Positions 1-8,315 of a stretch of DNA of 24,581 bases are shown one piece after another. Each line of letters opens with the position of its first letter. The stretch's first letter is position 1. Both the position numbers and the translations under genes were made by a program. The DNA comes from an uncultured Rothia sp. (lineage in GTDB: Bacteria > Actinomycetota > Actinomycetes > Actinomycetales > Micrococcaceae), in contig CAMIIP010000025.1 in the NCBI GenBank assembly GCA_946222285.1, forward strand, positions 1 to 24,581. Direction: 5' to 3'. Under the pieces are notes generated by a model. That model was not told the DNA's origin and ran no database searches. It saw only the letters and a program-made list of their open reading frames with translations.

Positions 1-55
1 CCGTTGTCTAGTTGGTGATGGGGCTGGTTTTACCCCCCCCTTATGAATAAGCCTC
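1..55. repeat. Left copy of terminal inverted repeat, probable IS end
   Basis: These 55 bases are the reverse complement of the last 54 bases of the window, except that the C-run has 8 bases here and the matching G-run has 7 at the other end. Read inwards from base 55 the sequence starts GAGGCTTATTCATAAG, which resembles terminal repeats of IS5/IS1182-like elements (often GAGG followed by a T-rich stretch). No transposase is inside the window, so the element body would lie beyond base 1. The boundary with ordinary flank is at about 55/56. The family assignment is a guess from the terminal bases. Confidence 0.7.
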
Positions 56-328
56 TACAATTCTAAAAACAATAAGGGAAATGGTTCTAAAGAAATCGAT
101 CGAATGATTGAAGAAGCAGGGCAGATTAAAGACAATGCAAAACGCATGAAAAAGTGCAATGAAATTGAACAAAAGCACATGTCGGAATTTGCAATGATTG
201 GAACAACTTATAACGGCCCAGAAATGATCGCATGCCGTAAAGAACTTGCGAATTTTGGTGCTGCTTTGTTCGGAAACGTCAATATGAATCCTCAAGCATG
301 GTTAAAGGTCGGATTCATCAAAGCGTAA
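56..328 (+). pseudogene. 3' fragment of an unrecognised AT-rich gene cut by the IS end
   Basis: An open frame runs from the IS boundary to a TAA at 326-328. An ATG at 104 would give 74 residues, but there is no Shine-Dalgarno sequence before it and the frame continues upstream into the IS end, where a TGA lies at 44-46. This suggests a gene that lost its 5' part. The visible product starts with an Asn/Lys/Gly-rich stretch, then a charged, probably helical region rich in Lys, Glu and Met, with two cysteines and no membrane segment. I do not recognise the family. The codons are more AT-rich than those of the genes that follow. A strong hairpin terminator starts 11 bases after the stop, which supports a real transcription unit. 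Confidence 0.5.
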
Positions 329-339
329 TTCCGCAGAGA

Positions 340-398
340 TAAGCCGCAAAGTCAAAATTTATGAGCCTCCAGGTGCATAAATTTGGCTTTGCGGCTTA
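340..398 (+). terminator. Long hairpin terminator after the truncated gene
   Basis: The left arm (340-362) begins TAAGCCGCAAAG and the right arm (377-398) ends CTTTGCGGCTTA. The first 12 pairs are perfect, followed by a G-T/bulge position and an AT-rich inner stem around a 14-base loop. A moderately T-rich tail (GATTTATATCTT) follows. Confidence 0.75.
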
Positions 399-605
399 GA
401 TTTATATCTTCTAGCAAAGAGTGCCCCTGACCCAAACGTCATGTTCATTCATAAAATACTGCCTGATTCCTAAAACACGCGGTCTGAGAGCGGGGGAGCG
501 CCCAGGGCGTTAGCAGAGCGTCCTGACTCGGTGGAATAATTAGAGATGAAAACACGAGGCGAGCGCCGCCCGCCTTCACGCCTACTCCATTGAGAGAAGT
601 TAGCA

Positions 606-2075
606 ATGAGCCCCCGCTTGAAGGTCCCCGCCAAGGATCTCACGCCCACAACCCGCCGTACCAGCTCTAGCATGGTATTGAAAATTGCCGCCATTGTGAT
701 GATCACTCTGGCTATTTATTTCATTCCGCCGCCCGACGGCGTAGACCCGCGAGGCATGCACATGGCGGCAATCTTTGTGGGAACCATTCTAGGGCTTATC
801 CTGCAACCGCTGCCCACCGCATCGGTAGCAATCATCGGACTGGCAGTTGCCATGATTACCGGCACCATGACCGCCAAAGAAGAAGCCCTTCAAGGCTTTG
901 GCAACTCCACCATCTGGCTGATCGTAGCCGCCTTCTTCATCGCAGACGGCTTTCTCATTACCGGTCTGGGCAAACGCATCGCGCTCTTATTCGTGCGAGT
1001 ACTGGGTAAATCCTCACTCGGACTCTCCTACGGCATGGCGATTACCGACCTTATTCTGGCTCCCGCCACACCTTCCAACACTGCCCGCGCGGGCGGCGTC
1101 GTCTATCCGATTATCAAATCGCTGGCACAGGTCAATGACTCCCAGCCCACCTCAGACGAATCGCGGAAGAGACTCGGTTCCTACCTTTCTCTCACCTCGG
1201 TGCAGGTCAATACCATCACCTCGGCAATGTTCGTGACCGCCATGGCAGGTAACCCACTGGTTGTAAAATTTGCTGCAGAAAACGGTGCCGACATTTCCTG
1301 GGGGAGCTGGGCACTTGCCGCTTTGGTTCCCGGTCTTGTCGCGTTACTGGTGATGCCCTGGATCATGAGCAAAATTTACCCACCCGCCCTCACAAAGACT
1401 CCCCAGGCTCCCGCGCAAGCCAGCGAACAGCTCAAAGAAATGGGTCCCATGAGTCGCGGCGAATGGGTCATGCTTGGTACCTTTGCGATGCTTCTGGCTC
1501 TGTGGGTTCTTGGCACCACCATTGGCGTAGACGCTACCTCGGCGGCTTTTCTGGGCATCGCCGTCCTGCTCGTTTTCAAGGTGCTGACCTGGAAAGACAT
1601 GGTGGCTAACTCCGGTGCCTGGTCTACCCTGATTTTCTTCTCGGTGCTGGTGGGAATGGCCACCCACCTCAATGATCTAGGCGTGATCGGCTGGATTGGC
1701 AAGAGTGCTTCATCGGCAGTCGGCGGGCTCTCTTGGCCCGTTGCCTTCCTCATTCTGGTGCTGGTCTACTTCTACGTTCACTACTTCTTCGCCTCAAACA
1801 CAGCGCAGATTGTGGCAATGTACTCAGTCTTCCTCGGCACTGCCGTTGCGGTAGGTGCACCCCCGGTTTTCGCCGCGCTTATCTTCGGCTTCGTAGGTAA
1901 CCTCATTGGCGGTATCACCCACTACGCCTCGGGCCCCGCCGGTGTGATTTACGGTTCGGGCTACGTAACTACCACCGAGTGGTTCCGTGTGGGATTTATT
2001 GCCTCCCTGGTGAATCTTGTGGCCTGGGCAATGGTCGGTATTCCCTGGCTGCTCCTGCTGGGGCACGGGAGCTAG
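606..2075 (+). CDS. DASS-family sodium/anion symporter (dicarboxylate-type)
   Basis: This 489-residue integral membrane protein belongs to the divalent anion:Na+ symporter (DASS/CitT) family, which imports or exchanges C4-dicarboxylates, citrate, 2-oxoglutarate or sulfate across the cytoplasmic membrane. The two family-defining Ser-Asn-Thr motifs are visible at about residues 157-159 (in a PSNTARAGG context) and 397-399 (in FASNTAQ). These motifs form the paired Na+ and substrate sites in the inverted-repeat fold. Many hydrophobic helices run from residue 23 to the C-terminus, and the length is normal for the family. A purine-rich GAGAGAAG lies about 7 bases before the ATG at 606. An in-frame ATG at 672, just before the first helix, is the alternative start. 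Substrate cannot be told from sequence. The 277 bases before the gene hold the terminator above and no other recognisable element. Confidence 0.88.
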   Translation: MSPRLKVPAKDLTPTTRRTSSSMVLKIAAIVMITLAIYFIPPPDGVDPRGMHMAAIFVGTILGLILQPLPTASVAIIGLAVAMITGTMTAKEEALQGFGNSTIWLIVAAFFIADGFLITGLGKRIALLFVRVLGKSSLGLSYGMAITDLILAPATPSNTARAGGVVYPIIKSLAQVNDSQPTSDESRKRLGSYLSLTSVQVNTITSAMFVTAMAGNPLVVKFAAENGADISWGSWALAALVPGLVALLVMPWIMSKIYPPALTKTPQAPAQASEQLKEMGPMSRGEWVMLGTFAMLLALWVLGTTIGVDATSAAFLGIAVLLVFKVLTWKDMVANSGAWSTLIFFSVLVGMATHLNDLGVIGWIGKSASSAVGGLSWPVAFLILVLVYFYVHYFFASNTAQIVAMYSVFLGTAVAVGAPPVFAALIFGFVGNLIGGITHYASGPAGVIYGSGYVTTTEWFRVGFIASLVNLVAWAMVGIPWLLLLGHGS

Positions 2076-2124
2076 CAAGTATCATCCACCCGGTAAATAC
2101 AAACGCTGGTGAGTACAAACGGTC

Positions 2125-2130
2125 TACCCT
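2125..2130 (+). promoter_or_regulatory. -10 element (TACCCT) for a leaderless FMN reductase mRNA
   Basis: TACCCT matches the actinobacterial TANNNT -10 pattern and sits exactly 6 bases before the ATG at 2137, with no Shine-Dalgarno sequence between. Transcription would then start at the A of the ATG. Just upstream is an imperfect tandem repeat (two copies of a GTAAATACAAACG-like unit, about 2093-2121). No good -35 is visible. Confidence 0.5.
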
Positions 2131-2136
2131 AGAAGC

Positions 2137-2682
2137 ATGGTCAAAAAACTTGTGGTACTCACCGGCGGCGGCTCCCGCCAGTCCAACTCAGCGATTCTCG
2201 GCGAAAAACTCCGCGATGCAACGCTGACCGCACTGAAAACCACCGGCATAGAAAACACCCACCAGAGCTTCCACCTGGGCAACTTCACCTACGACATCGC
2301 AGACTTTCTCTCAGACGGCTTCCCCGGCGACGACCTCGCCGCCCTCCTTCAAGCCGTCCGCTCAGCGGATGCAATCATCGCCGTCACCCCCGTCTTCAAA
2401 GCCAGCTACTCGGGGCTCTTCAAACTCTTCTGGGACATCACCGACGACGGCGACATAGAGAACACCCCCACCCTCCTTGCCGCCGTGGGCGGCACCGGCC
2501 GCCACTCGCTCGTCCTCGACCAGGCCCTGCTGCCGCTCTTTGGCTACCTGGGCGCCGACGTCGTGCCCGCCCGCCTCTACGCCACCCCCGAAGAACTCAA
2601 CGGGTCAGATGCTCGTGCCCAAAAAATCGCCGCACGCATAGAAAAAGCCGGAGAGCTTCTGGCACAAAAGTTGCTGGTGTAA
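2137..2682 (+). CDS. NADPH-dependent FMN reductase (flavodoxin fold)
   Basis: The 181-residue product resembles NADPH-dependent FMN reductases of the SsuE/MsuE type, which supply reduced flavin to flavin-dependent monooxygenases. Residues 4-20 read as the first beta strand and phosphate-binding loop (VVLTGGGSRQSNSAIL), followed by the TPVFKASYSGLFKLFWD segment (about residues 87-103), the typical flavin and dimer-contact region, and an AAVGGTGRHSL loop (about 115-125). Length fits the family (170-200 residues). No partner monooxygenase lies nearby. The start is the ATG at 2137, supported by the TANNNT element 6 bases upstream instead of a ribosome-binding site. It lies 61 bases after the transporter stop, on the same strand but probably with its own promoter. 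Confidence 0.85.
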   Translation: MVKKLVVLTGGGSRQSNSAILGEKLRDATLTALKTTGIENTHQSFHLGNFTYDIADFLSDGFPGDDLAALLQAVRSADAIIAVTPVFKASYSGLFKLFWDITDDGDIENTPTLLAAVGGTGRHSLVLDQALLPLFGYLGADVVPARLYATPEELNGSDARAQKIAARIEKAGELLAQKLLV

Positions 2683-2785
2683 CCCAAATCAGCAGATCAG
2701 AAGATGCGGACTAGGGAAGCTCGTACAGACTCGATAGGATAAACCTGGATTATTCAGAACCTACTTCACAAACCCAGAGGCACCC

Positions 2786-3289
2786 ATGACAATTCGCAAC
2801 GCCACCCACATCACCGTTCTCGCTACCGGCGGCACCATCGACAAAGAATACAATCTCGACTCAGAAATGGTCATTGGTGAACCCTGGATTCGCGAGATAC
2901 TCTCACGAGTTATCACCGACGTGCAGTTTGAGGTGCAGTCTATCCACAAACTCGACTCGCTAGACATGACCGACGACGACCGCGCCGTCCTCACCTCCGC
3001 CCTCAACGCCGTGGACGGCGAGCACGTGTTGATTACCCACGGCACCGACACCATGCCAGAGACCGCCCGCTACCTCCTCGAACACGCAGACCTGGGGGAG
3101 AAAGTGGTGGTGCTCTGCGGAGCCATTCAGCCAGCCATTATGCGAACCTCAGACGCCGACTTCAACGTGGGTGCCGCCATCGCCGCCCTCAACCTCCTCG
3201 ACCCCGGAGTATATATCTCCATGAGTGGGCGCATCTTCCCCGCAGAAACCGTGCGTAAAGATCGGTCACGAGGAATATTTGAGAGCTAA
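2786..3289 (+). CDS. Single-domain asparaginase
   Basis: The 167-residue protein corresponds to the N-terminal domain of asparaginases, which hydrolyse L-asparagine to aspartate and ammonia. The first active-site threonine is in TGGTID (residues 11-16). The second Thr-Asp pair is in THGTDTM (about 83-89), and a lysine near the C-terminus (in TVRKDRSRG) aligns by eye with the fourth catalytic residue. Classic asparaginases are about 330 residues and build the active site at a dimer contact using the C-terminal domain. Stand-alone proteins of this short length occur in many bacteria, so I read this as a complete short form. AGAGG lies before the ATG at 2786, and a possible -10 (TAGGAT) lies at 2735-2740. 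The stop is normal and no coding remnant follows. Confidence 0.8.
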   Translation: MTIRNATHITVLATGGTIDKEYNLDSEMVIGEPWIREILSRVITDVQFEVQSIHKLDSLDMTDDDRAVLTSALNAVDGEHVLITHGTDTMPETARYLLEHADLGEKVVVLCGAIQPAIMRTSDADFNVGAAIAALNLLDPGVYISMSGRIFPAETVRKDRSRGIFES

Positions 3290-3308
3290 ATCGGACCTGG
3301 CTTCGATA

Positions 3309-3347
3309 GGCTAAGTAAGTACACAGCAAACTTACGGTGGCTTAGCC
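3309..3347 (+). repeat. Nested inverted repeat before the Q/P-rich membrane protein gene
   Basis: GGCTAAG (3309-3315) pairs with CTTAGCC (3341-3347), and inside it GTAAGT (3315-3320) pairs with ACTTAC (3330-3335), leaving a GGTGG bulge. No T-run follows, so a simple terminator is unlikely. It sits 20 bases after the asparaginase stop and 27 bases before the next ATG, so it could be a leader structure. Confidence 0.4.
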
Positions 3348-3374
3348 GCCTCTATCCCCTGAATAAGGAGCGAC

Positions 3375-4134
3375 ATGAGCGATCAAAACAACTACGGGAA
3401 CATTCCCCAATCAAACGAAAATAACTACGGTAACCTACCCCACCAGCCCCAGCAGTCAGATACCGCCGGCAGTTCACAGCCCGCATACCAGGGAAACTAC
3501 AACAGCTCAGCGCAGCCTCCACAGCAGGTTCAGCAACCCGGAAACTATCCTACTCAGGGCGCAGATTACCAGGGAACCCAGCACACCGTCTTATTCCGGA
3601 GTAATGGGCTACACCAACGGCGCAGAACCAGAAAAACCCCTAGCCCCCAAGACCGTGAAGATTGCTAGCTGGCTAGTCTATCTCACGGTGTTGATTGGAA
3701 TTATTAGCAACCTTATGCAGGTTCTAAATCCCACTATGGTGGCGGAGCAGGCAGGTTTAAATGATGCCGCGCTCTCAGACAGCGGACTTTCCGCTTCAGA
3801 GGTAGATAAGTTCTTCCAAATTGGCATGTGGGTTGGCGTGATTATGGCGTTTTGCTACTACGCTCTACTGGTTCTCTTCGCTGTATTCATGGTGAAGGGC
3901 GCGAACTGGGCACGTATTGTACTAACCATTCTTTGCGGATTCGAAGCATTTTCGATTCTCTCGATTCCTTTCGCACTCCTACTGGAAACTCCTATGAGCC
4001 TTGCCATTCTTTCCACGGTGAGCGGTGCGGTATCAATCGCGATTATCGTGCTGATCTTCTTGCGCCCCTCCAACACTTTCTTTAGAAAGATGCGCGAGCG
4101 CAAGCAGTGGCTGGCATTTAACCAGTACCGCTAG
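3375..4134 (+). pseudogene. Q/P-rich four-helix membrane protein gene with a +1 frameshift
   Basis: Two overlapping frames together make one plausible protein of about 250 residues. The first, from the ATG at 3375 with AAGGAG just upstream, encodes a disordered N-terminus rich in Gln, Asn, Pro and Tyr with NNYGN repeats. The second, open through 4134, encodes four hydrophobic helices and a basic C-terminus. Removing one base near 3588 joins them smoothly (HTSYSGVMGYTNG). This is a common actinobacterial layout: a proline/glutamine-rich cytoplasmic tail followed by a small membrane domain. As read, frame one would end at 3668 after 97 residues. An ATG at 3604 begins the membrane part but has a purine run only 2 bases away, which is poor for initiation. 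Function unknown. The indel may be a sequencing error. Confidence 0.75.
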
Positions 4135-4163
4135 CGAATAATCACTAAAACGGTGTGCTTATC

Positions 4164-4210
4164 AAAACCCCGAACGACTGCAAAATATTGAAGTAGCGGT
4201 TCGGGGTTTT
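4164..4210. terminator. Bidirectional terminator between convergent genes
   Basis: AAAACCCCGAAC (4164-4175) pairs perfectly with GTTCGGGGTTTT (4199-4210) around a 23-base loop. The stem has a T-run on its 3' side on either strand, so it can end transcripts from both the 4134 (+) and 4282 (-) genes. A third matching segment, CCCGAACC at 4234-4241, could compete for the GGTTCGGG arm at 4198-4205. Confidence 0.8.
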
Positions 4211-4281
4211 CTACTATATGGTTCCGCTTTGATCCCGAACCTTAAGCTTCTCACCTCTCATTCAGCGCCAAGGTGAGGTTA

Positions 4282-5730
4282 TCAGCTCTCATAGACCGCT
4301 TGCCGCAGCTCGTCGTCGGACAAAGCCTTGTAACTTTTTCTTCTGACGAAGTAGAAAAAGATACCTAGCACCGCCCATACGATGAGGGCTGAGAGAGACT
4401 GAACGCCAAGTTGCCCCGGTGAGCCAGGCACCAGCAAAAGAGCCAGGAATCCGACGGCGAGCACACAACCTGCCAGTCCAAACCACTTCATTGATGCACT
4501 GGGAGCTACCTTCTTTTCCATGCCGAAAACATAGCCGGTTTTACCGATCTTATAGGCGCAGTAGCAGGTGTAGAAATAGGCTACGGAGATTCCCACGCTC
4601 GTCATATCTACAATCCAGGTCAGCGCCGAGCGCCCAAACCAGGGGGAGATAAGGCAGAAGAGGGTTACAAAGATAATTGCGCTTTTTGGAGTCTTAAATT
4701 GAGGATCTAACCGCGCGAATACCCGAGGAATCATGTGGGCACGACCCATCGTGAGAAGCACACGACTGGAGGATACGAAGAAGCCGTTGAGCCCCGTCAG
4801 CACGCCCATACTCACGGCAAGAACCATGAGAATCAAACCGATAGGACCGATGAGATCGGTAACAGCGGTAGCCGTGGGCCAGGCATCAGAGGCATAACGG
4901 TCATGATTTTGACCAACGGCGATGGTGACCGCAACCATCATCGCTAAATATACTGCGGTTGCAACGAAGACACCCCACATGAGTAGCGAAAACGCTTTCT
5001 TGGGGCTGAAATCGAATTCACCGGCTAGCTGGGGAATACTATCGAAACCTACGTATGCCCAGGGGGCAAAGGCCACGATAGTAAAGATTGCTGTCCAGGG
5101 GGAAACGCCTTCGGGAAAAGCGGAGGGCAGAGGAAAACCCTGCACGAAGAACATAATGATGGCAGTAATAAATATGATGCCCACTCCCAACAGGAGTAGC
5201 ACTACCGCGATGTACTGGAATTGACCGGAGAGGGCTACTCCACGGATATTGAGGACGGCGAAGCCAATGATGAAGAGTAGGGCAATGATAACTTCTGGCA
5301 GAAAAATATCCCAGCCAGCGGCCGAATAGAGTTTGGCTCTCATAACCACATCGGGTAGAGTCACCCGGAAAACAAGGGTGACCGCTGAGGCATTGAGAGC
5401 CACAATGCAGGCGTAGCCGAGGGTGAGGCACCACCCCGCTATAAAGCCGTGAACTCTGCCGAGACCCGATAGCGCGAAGGCAACGCTCCCGCCAGCAACC
5501 GGCAGTTTCTCAATCACTTTGCCGTAGCTAACGGCGATAGTTGCGATAATCAGACCACCGAGAACGAATCCGATCACAGTTCCGCCCAGGCCACCGTTCA
5601 CACCCCATTCAAAGGGCAAAATGAACGCGCCCCAACCAACTGCTGAGCCGAGAGCCATGGCAAAAACCCAGCTGGGTTTCATGGTGCGTTTTAGCTCGTG
5701 CTGTTCTTCTACGCTGTTCATATGCTTCAT
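4282..5730 (-). CDS. APC-family amino-acid permease
   Basis: The product (482 residues from the ATG at 5730) is a polytopic membrane protein of the amino acid-polyamine-organocation superfamily. It has about 12 hydrophobic helices. Helix 1 carries the glycine-rich GSAVGWGAF segment (about 28-36), where these transporters bind the amino group and carboxylate of the substrate. A FAPWAYVGFDSIPQLAGE segment matches the helix-6 region of APC permeases. The substrate is not evident, and the nearby genes give no hint. A TTG at 5748 would extend the frame by 6 residues, and an ATG at 5721 is a third option; none has a good Shine-Dalgarno sequence. The gene is transcribed towards the bidirectional terminator. 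A weak hairpin (4250-4256 with 4271-4277) lies just after its stop. Confidence 0.85.
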   Translation of the reverse strand: MKHMNSVEEQHELKRTMKPSWVFAMALGSAVGWGAFILPFEWGVNGGLGGTVIGFVLGGLIIATIAVSYGKVIEKLPVAGGSVAFALSGLGRVHGFIAGWCLTLGYACIVALNASAVTLVFRVTLPDVVMRAKLYSAAGWDIFLPEVIIALLFIIGFAVLNIRGVALSGQFQYIAVVLLLLGVGIIFITAIIMFFVQGFPLPSAFPEGVSPWTAIFTIVAFAPWAYVGFDSIPQLAGEFDFSPKKAFSLLMWGVFVATAVYLAMMVAVTIAVGQNHDRYASDAWPTATAVTDLIGPIGLILMVLAVSMGVLTGLNGFFVSSSRVLLTMGRAHMIPRVFARLDPQFKTPKSAIIFVTLFCLISPWFGRSALTWIVDMTSVGISVAYFYTCYCAYKIGKTGYVFGMEKKVAPSASMKWFGLAGCVLAVGFLALLLVPGSPGQLGVQSLSALIVWAVLGIFFYFVRRKSYKALSDDELRQAVYES

Positions 5731-5775
5731 TTCATAGGGGGTATGCAAACGGTGCCACTACTTACAGCCTACACA

Positions 5776-5807
5776 GGGGTTTGTTCATAAGGTACGGGTA
5801 GCTGTGG
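5776..5807. repeat. Possible degenerate IS-end remnant
   Basis: Bases 5776-5792 (GGGGTTTGTTCATAAGG) match 14 of 17 positions of the IS-end sequence at 23124-23140. Both are followed 7 to 9 bases later by AGCTGTG. The similarity suggests the two sites share an origin. It lies 46 bases upstream of the permease start. Confidence 0.3.
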
Positions 5808-5840
5808 TTACACGGATAGCTCGGATAGATCTTAAAAAGC

Positions 5841-5906
5841 AATGAGCGTTTGGTCTAGAAGAGGGCTCTCATATGCGAGAACCTCTTTCTAGACCAAACG
5901 CTCATT
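5841..5906 (-). terminator. Long hairpin terminator of the purSQL operon
   Basis: The outer arms 5841-5859 and 5888-5906 form 19 perfect pairs (AATGAGCGTTTGGTCTAGA and its complement). A single-base bulge, further inner pairs (AGAGG/CCTCT and TCTC/GAGA) and a 6-base loop close it. On the (-) strand the stem is followed by GCTTTTT. It sits 53 bases beyond the purL stop. Confidence 0.85.
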
Positions 5907-5959
5907 GGCTTCGGAAGAGTGCTTGTTGCCGGTATCGGCAACTGAAAGTCACCGAGAGC

Positions 5960-8278
5960 CTAGCCCTTGGCCACCTCACCGAAACGGTCAGCCAGAGTAG
6001 AAGACCACGCCGCGCGTAGCTCGTTCAAACCAAGGGTGGTTTCGCCCTGGATTGCCAGCTCGTTCGACTCAGCATCCACCACGCCGATGCGCGCGAAGGG
6101 GAAGTTGCGAGCTGTGCACATATCCTTGAAACGAACCTCTTCGGAGCGAGGAACAGACACAATCACGCGGCCCTGCGACTCCGAGAAGAGCAAAGTGAAG
6201 GTATCTACACCGTCACGCTCGGCAACCTCGCCCAAGCCGATACGCGCGCCCACGTTGAAACGCAGGCAAGCCTCAGCCAAAGCAGCAATCAAGCCACCGG
6301 AGGAAACATCGTGGGCTGAGTCGATCATGCCGTCGCGGGAAAGGTTGACGAGAATATCGCCGAGTTCCTTCTCCACCGCCAGATCAACTTTGGGAGGCAG
6401 ACCGCCCAAGTGACCCTTGAAACGTGCCCACTCAGAACCATCGAGTTCATCGGAGGTGGTACCGAGCAGGTAGATCGCCTGACCATCGTGACCGGGTTGC
6501 CAGCCTGAGGGGGTGCGGCGGGTGACGTCGTCCAGCACACCCATCATTGCCACCACGGGGGTGGGGTTAATAGCCTTGCCGCCGGTCTGGTTGTAGAGCG
6601 AAACGTTACCGCCGGTTACGGGAACGCCAAGTTCCATGCAGCCATCGGCAATGCCGCGTACAGCCTCAACGAACTGCCACATTACGTCCGGGTCCTCGGG
6701 GGAGCCGAAGTTCAGGCAGTCAGAAACAGCCACGGGGCGGGCACCTACGGTAGCCACGTTGCGGTAAGCTTCAGCCAAGGACGCGCGGGCGCCCTCGTAG
6801 GGATCGAGGTAGGCAAAGCGCGGGGATGCGTCGGTAGCAAGTGCCACGCCAGCGCCGGTTTCTTCGTCCACACGAATCACACCGGAGTCATCGGGCATGG
6901 AAAGGGCGGTGTTGCCCTGAACGTAGCGGTCGTACTGGTTGGTAATCCAGGACTTATCGCACAGGTTAGGGGAGGCCATGAAGTCTATAATCGCCTGAGC
7001 GAGTTCAGCGCCTTCTGGGCGGGCGTCGTCTGCTTCTGAGCCGGTGAAGTGGTTTGCCTGGACGTCGTCCTGCCATACCGGGCGCGCATAGGGGCGCTCG
7101 TAGGTGGGGCCGTCGTGGGCAACGGTCTTGGGGTCAACGTCTACGATAACCTCGCCGTCCCACTCGATAATCAGGCGACCGGTATCGGTCACTTCACCGA
7201 GAATCGAGTACTCAACGTCCCACTTCTTCATGGTGTCTTCAAAACGCTGAAGGTTCTCAGGGGTAACAACAGCCATCATGCGCTCCTGGGATTCTGACAT
7301 GAGAATCTCGCCGGGAGTCAGGGTGGGATCGCGCAAGAGAACCTTGGTGAGGTCAACGTGCATGCCGCCCTCACCGTTTGAAGCCAGCTCGGAGGTAGCG
7401 CAGGAAATACCGGCAGCTCCGAGATCCTGGATGCCCTCAACCACAGAACCCTTGAAGAGTTCCAGGCAGCACTCAATGAGTACCTTCTCCGCGAAGGGAT
7501 CGCCTACCTGAACGGCGGGGCGCTTGGAGGGCTTGGAATCGTCGAAGGACTCAGAAGCCAGCACCGAAGCGCCACCAATGCCGTCGCCACCGGTGCGAGC
7601 GCCAAAGAGAATGACTTTGTTGCCCACACCAGAGGCATTCGCTAGGCGGATATCTTCGTGGCGCATAATGCCCACAGCCAGTGCGTTGACCAGCGGGTTA
7701 GCCTGGTAGCATTCGTCGAACTCAACTTCGCCGCCAATATTCGGCAGACCGAGTGAGTTACCGTAGCCGCCCACTCCGGAAACCACACCGGGCAATACAC
7801 GCGCAGTGTCGGGGTGGTCAATCGCGCCAAAACGCAAGGGATCCATGACAGCAACCGGGCGTGCACCCATGGAAATAATGTCACGAACAATGCCGCCTAC
7901 ACCGGTTGCCGCACCCTGATAAGGCTCAACATAGGAAGGGTGGTTGTGAGATTCAATCTTGAAGGTAACAGCCCAGCCATTACCAATGTTGGTCACACCG
8001 GCGTTCTCGCCCATGCCCACCATGAGATCCTTCTTCATCTCGTCGGTGACCTTCTGGCCAAACTGCTTGAGATGAATCTTCGAGGATTTATAAGAGCAGT
8101 GCTCAGACCACATCACCGAGTACATAGCCAACTCGGCGGCTGTGGGGCGACGTCCTAGAAGCTCTACAACGTCATTAAATTCATTTTCTTTCAGGCCCAG
8201 CTCGGCCCAGGGAAGTTCGGTATCAGGAGTAGCCGCTGCGTGCTCAACGGTATCCAGGTTGAACTGCTTATCACTCAT
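5960..8278 (-). CDS. purL: Phosphoribosylformylglycinamidine synthase, large subunit
   Basis: PurL is the synthetase subunit of formylglycinamidine ribonucleotide synthase (fourth step of de novo purine synthesis). It uses ATP and ammonia supplied by PurQ to convert FGAR to FGAM in the cytoplasm. The 772-residue product has the small-type PurL layout with two repeated AIR-synthase-like halves. Recognisable stretches are SEHCSYKSSK near residue 60, the KIESHNHPS ATP-site motif (around 108), GARTGGDGIGGA and the GVPVTGGNVSLYNQ loop in the second half. I take the ATG at 8278, which has AAGGA 12 bases upstream. The TTG at 8290 abuts that AAGGA and cannot use it. The gene follows purQ after 37 bases and ends before the long terminator hairpin. 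Length and motifs are complete. Confidence 0.97.
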   Translation of the reverse strand: MSDKQFNLDTVEHAAATPDTELPWAELGLKENEFNDVVELLGRRPTAAELAMYSVMWSEHCSYKSSKIHLKQFGQKVTDEMKKDLMVGMGENAGVTNIGNGWAVTFKIESHNHPSYVEPYQGAATGVGGIVRDIISMGARPVAVMDPLRFGAIDHPDTARVLPGVVSGVGGYGNSLGLPNIGGEVEFDECYQANPLVNALAVGIMRHEDIRLANASGVGNKVILFGARTGGDGIGGASVLASESFDDSKPSKRPAVQVGDPFAEKVLIECCLELFKGSVVEGIQDLGAAGISCATSELASNGEGGMHVDLTKVLLRDPTLTPGEILMSESQERMMAVVTPENLQRFEDTMKKWDVEYSILGEVTDTGRLIIEWDGEVIVDVDPKTVAHDGPTYERPYARPVWQDDVQANHFTGSEADDARPEGAELAQAIIDFMASPNLCDKSWITNQYDRYVQGNTALSMPDDSGVIRVDEETGAGVALATDASPRFAYLDPYEGARASLAEAYRNVATVGARPVAVSDCLNFGSPEDPDVMWQFVEAVRGIADGCMELGVPVTGGNVSLYNQTGGKAINPTPVVAMMGVLDDVTRRTPSGWQPGHDGQAIYLLGTTSDELDGSEWARFKGHLGGLPPKVDLAVEKELGDILVNLSRDGMIDSAHDVSSGGLIAALAEACLRFNVGARIGLGEVAERDGVDTFTLLFSESQGRVIVSVPRSEEVRFKDMCTARNFPFARIGVVDAESNELAIQGETTLGLNELRAAWSSTLADRFGEVAKG

Positions 8279-8315
8279 GTGTTTAGTCAATCCTTTTGAA
8301 TGGTTGCCAAGCGGC

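Noticed and set aside
470..706. 78-codon (-) strand ORF before the DASS transporter
   Set aside because: It overlaps the transporter start, has low-complexity composition, and no ribosome site or motif.
8279..8290. TTG start for purL
   Set aside because: The AAGGA is directly next to this TTG with no spacing; the ATG at 8278 is better placed.
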